Shown piece by piece: positions 5,399 to 6,073 of a stretch of 6,073 bases of DNA (positions are counted from its first letter, which is position 1; each line of letters begins with the position of its first letter). Under the pieces are notes generated by a model. That model made no database searches, had not been told where the DNA came from, and saw only the letters and a program-made list of their open reading frames with translations. The stretch lies in NCBI GenBank assembly GCA_937958735.1, contig CALGNG010000272.1, forward strand, positions 1 through 6,073. Direction: 5' to 3'. The DNA comes from an uncultured Aquimarina sp. (GTDB lineage: Bacteria > Bacteroidota > Bacteroidia > Flavobacteriales > Flavobacteriaceae). The position numbers and the translations under genes are program-made.

Positions 5399-6073
5399 AC
5401 TATTAGTAGTTTTTTGTTTACTAGCTCAAAGCTTATTTAGCCAGATAGAAGTATCGGGTACCGTAGTCGATAAAAATACACAACAACCAATAGAAGGTGT
5501 AGAGGTGTATAGTAAAGCCCTTACCAAGACGGTCTATACAAATTCGCAAGGACGTTATCAAATAATTTTAGATGGCCCCAGTCAAGAATTAGTTTTTATT
5601 AATTTTGGATACCAAATTTTAGAAATAGAAATTACTCCTTCAGAAAAAAAAAGAGCTGGATGTTTCCTTAGAAGTTTTATCCCAAAAATTAAACGAAGTG
5701 GTAATTACCCAACAACGAAACGAAGTTTTTGGAATTAAAAAGCTTAAAGATGTAGAAGGCACATCGATATATGCAGGAAAGAAAACGGAAGTAGTTTTGA
5801 TAGATCAAGTGGTAAGTAATAAAGCCTCTGGGAATCCTAGACAAGCTTATGCACAAGTAGCAGGGTTAAATATTTACGAAACAGAAGATGCAGGTTTACA
5901 ATTAAATATAGGAGGTAGAGGTTTAGACCCTAATAGAACAGCTAATTTTAATACAAGACAAAATGGTTACGACATTAGTGCCGATGTACTTGGTTATCCA
6001 GAAAGTTATTACGCGCCTCCAGCCGAGGGTTTGTCTGAAATACAAGTAATTCGTGGTGCCGCTTCATTACAGT
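5376..6073 (+). CDS. FecA-like TonB-dependent receptor, N-terminal part, frame broken at A9 run; runs off window
   Basis: The start at 5376 gives a signal peptide with likely cleavage at FS|Q (after residue 22). A carboxypeptidase-regulatory-like domain follows (about 25-88: VSGTVVDKNTQQPIEGVEVY, NSQGRYQI, FINFGYQ). In this frame the sequence becomes unrelated after SEKK (residue 92) and stops at 5738. Conserved receptor sequence resumes at 5653 in the +1 frame (ELDVSLEVLSQKLNEVVIT) and stays open to the window end, about 140 codons more. The NEVVIT stretch is a candidate TonB box. The plug domain carries NPRQAYAQVAGLNIYE, IGGRGLDPNRTANFNTRQNG, YDISADVLGYPESYY and IQVIRGAASLQ, typical of Fe(III)-dicitrate-type receptors; the true substrate is unknown. 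About 232 of some 750-800 expected residues are visible. The break may be a sequencing error, phase variation or slippage. An earlier ATG at 5325 is rejected: it lies deep inside the HTTM gene and would spoil the signal peptide. Confidence 0.85.
5644..5652 (+). other. A9 homopolymer at the receptor frameshift
   Basis: Nine consecutive A follow TCAG and precede GAGCTGGAT. Removing one A (eight) or adding two (eleven) joins SEKK or SEKKK to ELDVSLEVL in one frame. The run lies between the carboxypeptidase-like domain and the TonB-box region. Such runs are prone to sequencing error, replication slippage and RNA polymerase slippage. Confidence 0.85.

Noticed and set aside
5325..5738. A complete 137-residue protein in this frame
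   Set aside because: The first 17 codons lie inside the HTTM gene and precede a proper signal-peptide start at 5376. The end of the frame after the A9 run is out-of-frame receptor sequence, so this is a frameshifted receptor start and not a small protein.

Overview
The window looks like a chromosomal segment from a marine-type Flavobacteriaceae bacterium (phylum Bacteroidota). The reasons are the very low GC content, A-rich sequence instead of Shine-Dalgarno sites before start codons, a textbook Bacteroidota promoter (TTG-N20-TATATTTG), lipoproteins with acidic residues just after the lipidated cysteine, and a TonB-dependent receptor with an N-terminal carboxypeptidase-regulatory-like domain. 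All genes read on the + strand.

Layout. Positions 2-157 are probably the 3' end of an unidentified gene cut by the window edge. Positions 158-956 hold about 800 bases of extremely AT-rich DNA with no convincing gene but several hairpins, the strongest having 20-base arms (486-543). Positions 957-1400 encode a small membrane-anchored haem-binding-domain protein with a CxxCH motif. It has its own strong terminator (1421-1460) and so is probably transcribed separately. A clear promoter at 1551-1581 then starts a four-gene unit: a DUF4856 lipoprotein (1621-2883), an imelysin-like lipoprotein (2958-4028), an HTTM-family membrane protein related to vitamin K-dependent gamma-carboxylase (4034-5398), and a FecA-like TonB-dependent receptor (5376 to beyond the window end). 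A perfect 18-bp hairpin lies between the first two genes of the unit. The last three genes are tightly packed, with a 5-nt gap and then a 23-nt overlap.

How the genes may work together (inference). Imelysin-like proteins are linked to iron acquisition in other bacteria, and the receptor's plug domain resembles ferric-dicitrate-type receptors. The unit is therefore best read as an outer-membrane uptake system, probably for iron or another metal chelate, with two cell-surface lipoproteins. The HTTM enzyme is the puzzling member: a carboxylase/epoxidase-like inner-membrane protein embedded in an uptake operon. DUF4856, imelysin, HTTM and TonB receptor genes occur together in other Bacteroidota as far as I recall, but I know of no experimental description of the set as a pathway. 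It is the best candidate here for an undescribed system.

Oddities. The receptor reading frame is broken at a run of nine A residues (5644-5652), and the conserved receptor sequence continues in another frame. The imelysin-like protein has lost the His of the family's GxHxxE motif. The DUF4856 protein carries an internally repeated H-x3-E-(A/G)-Y-G-(Y/F)-(L/V)-Y motif.
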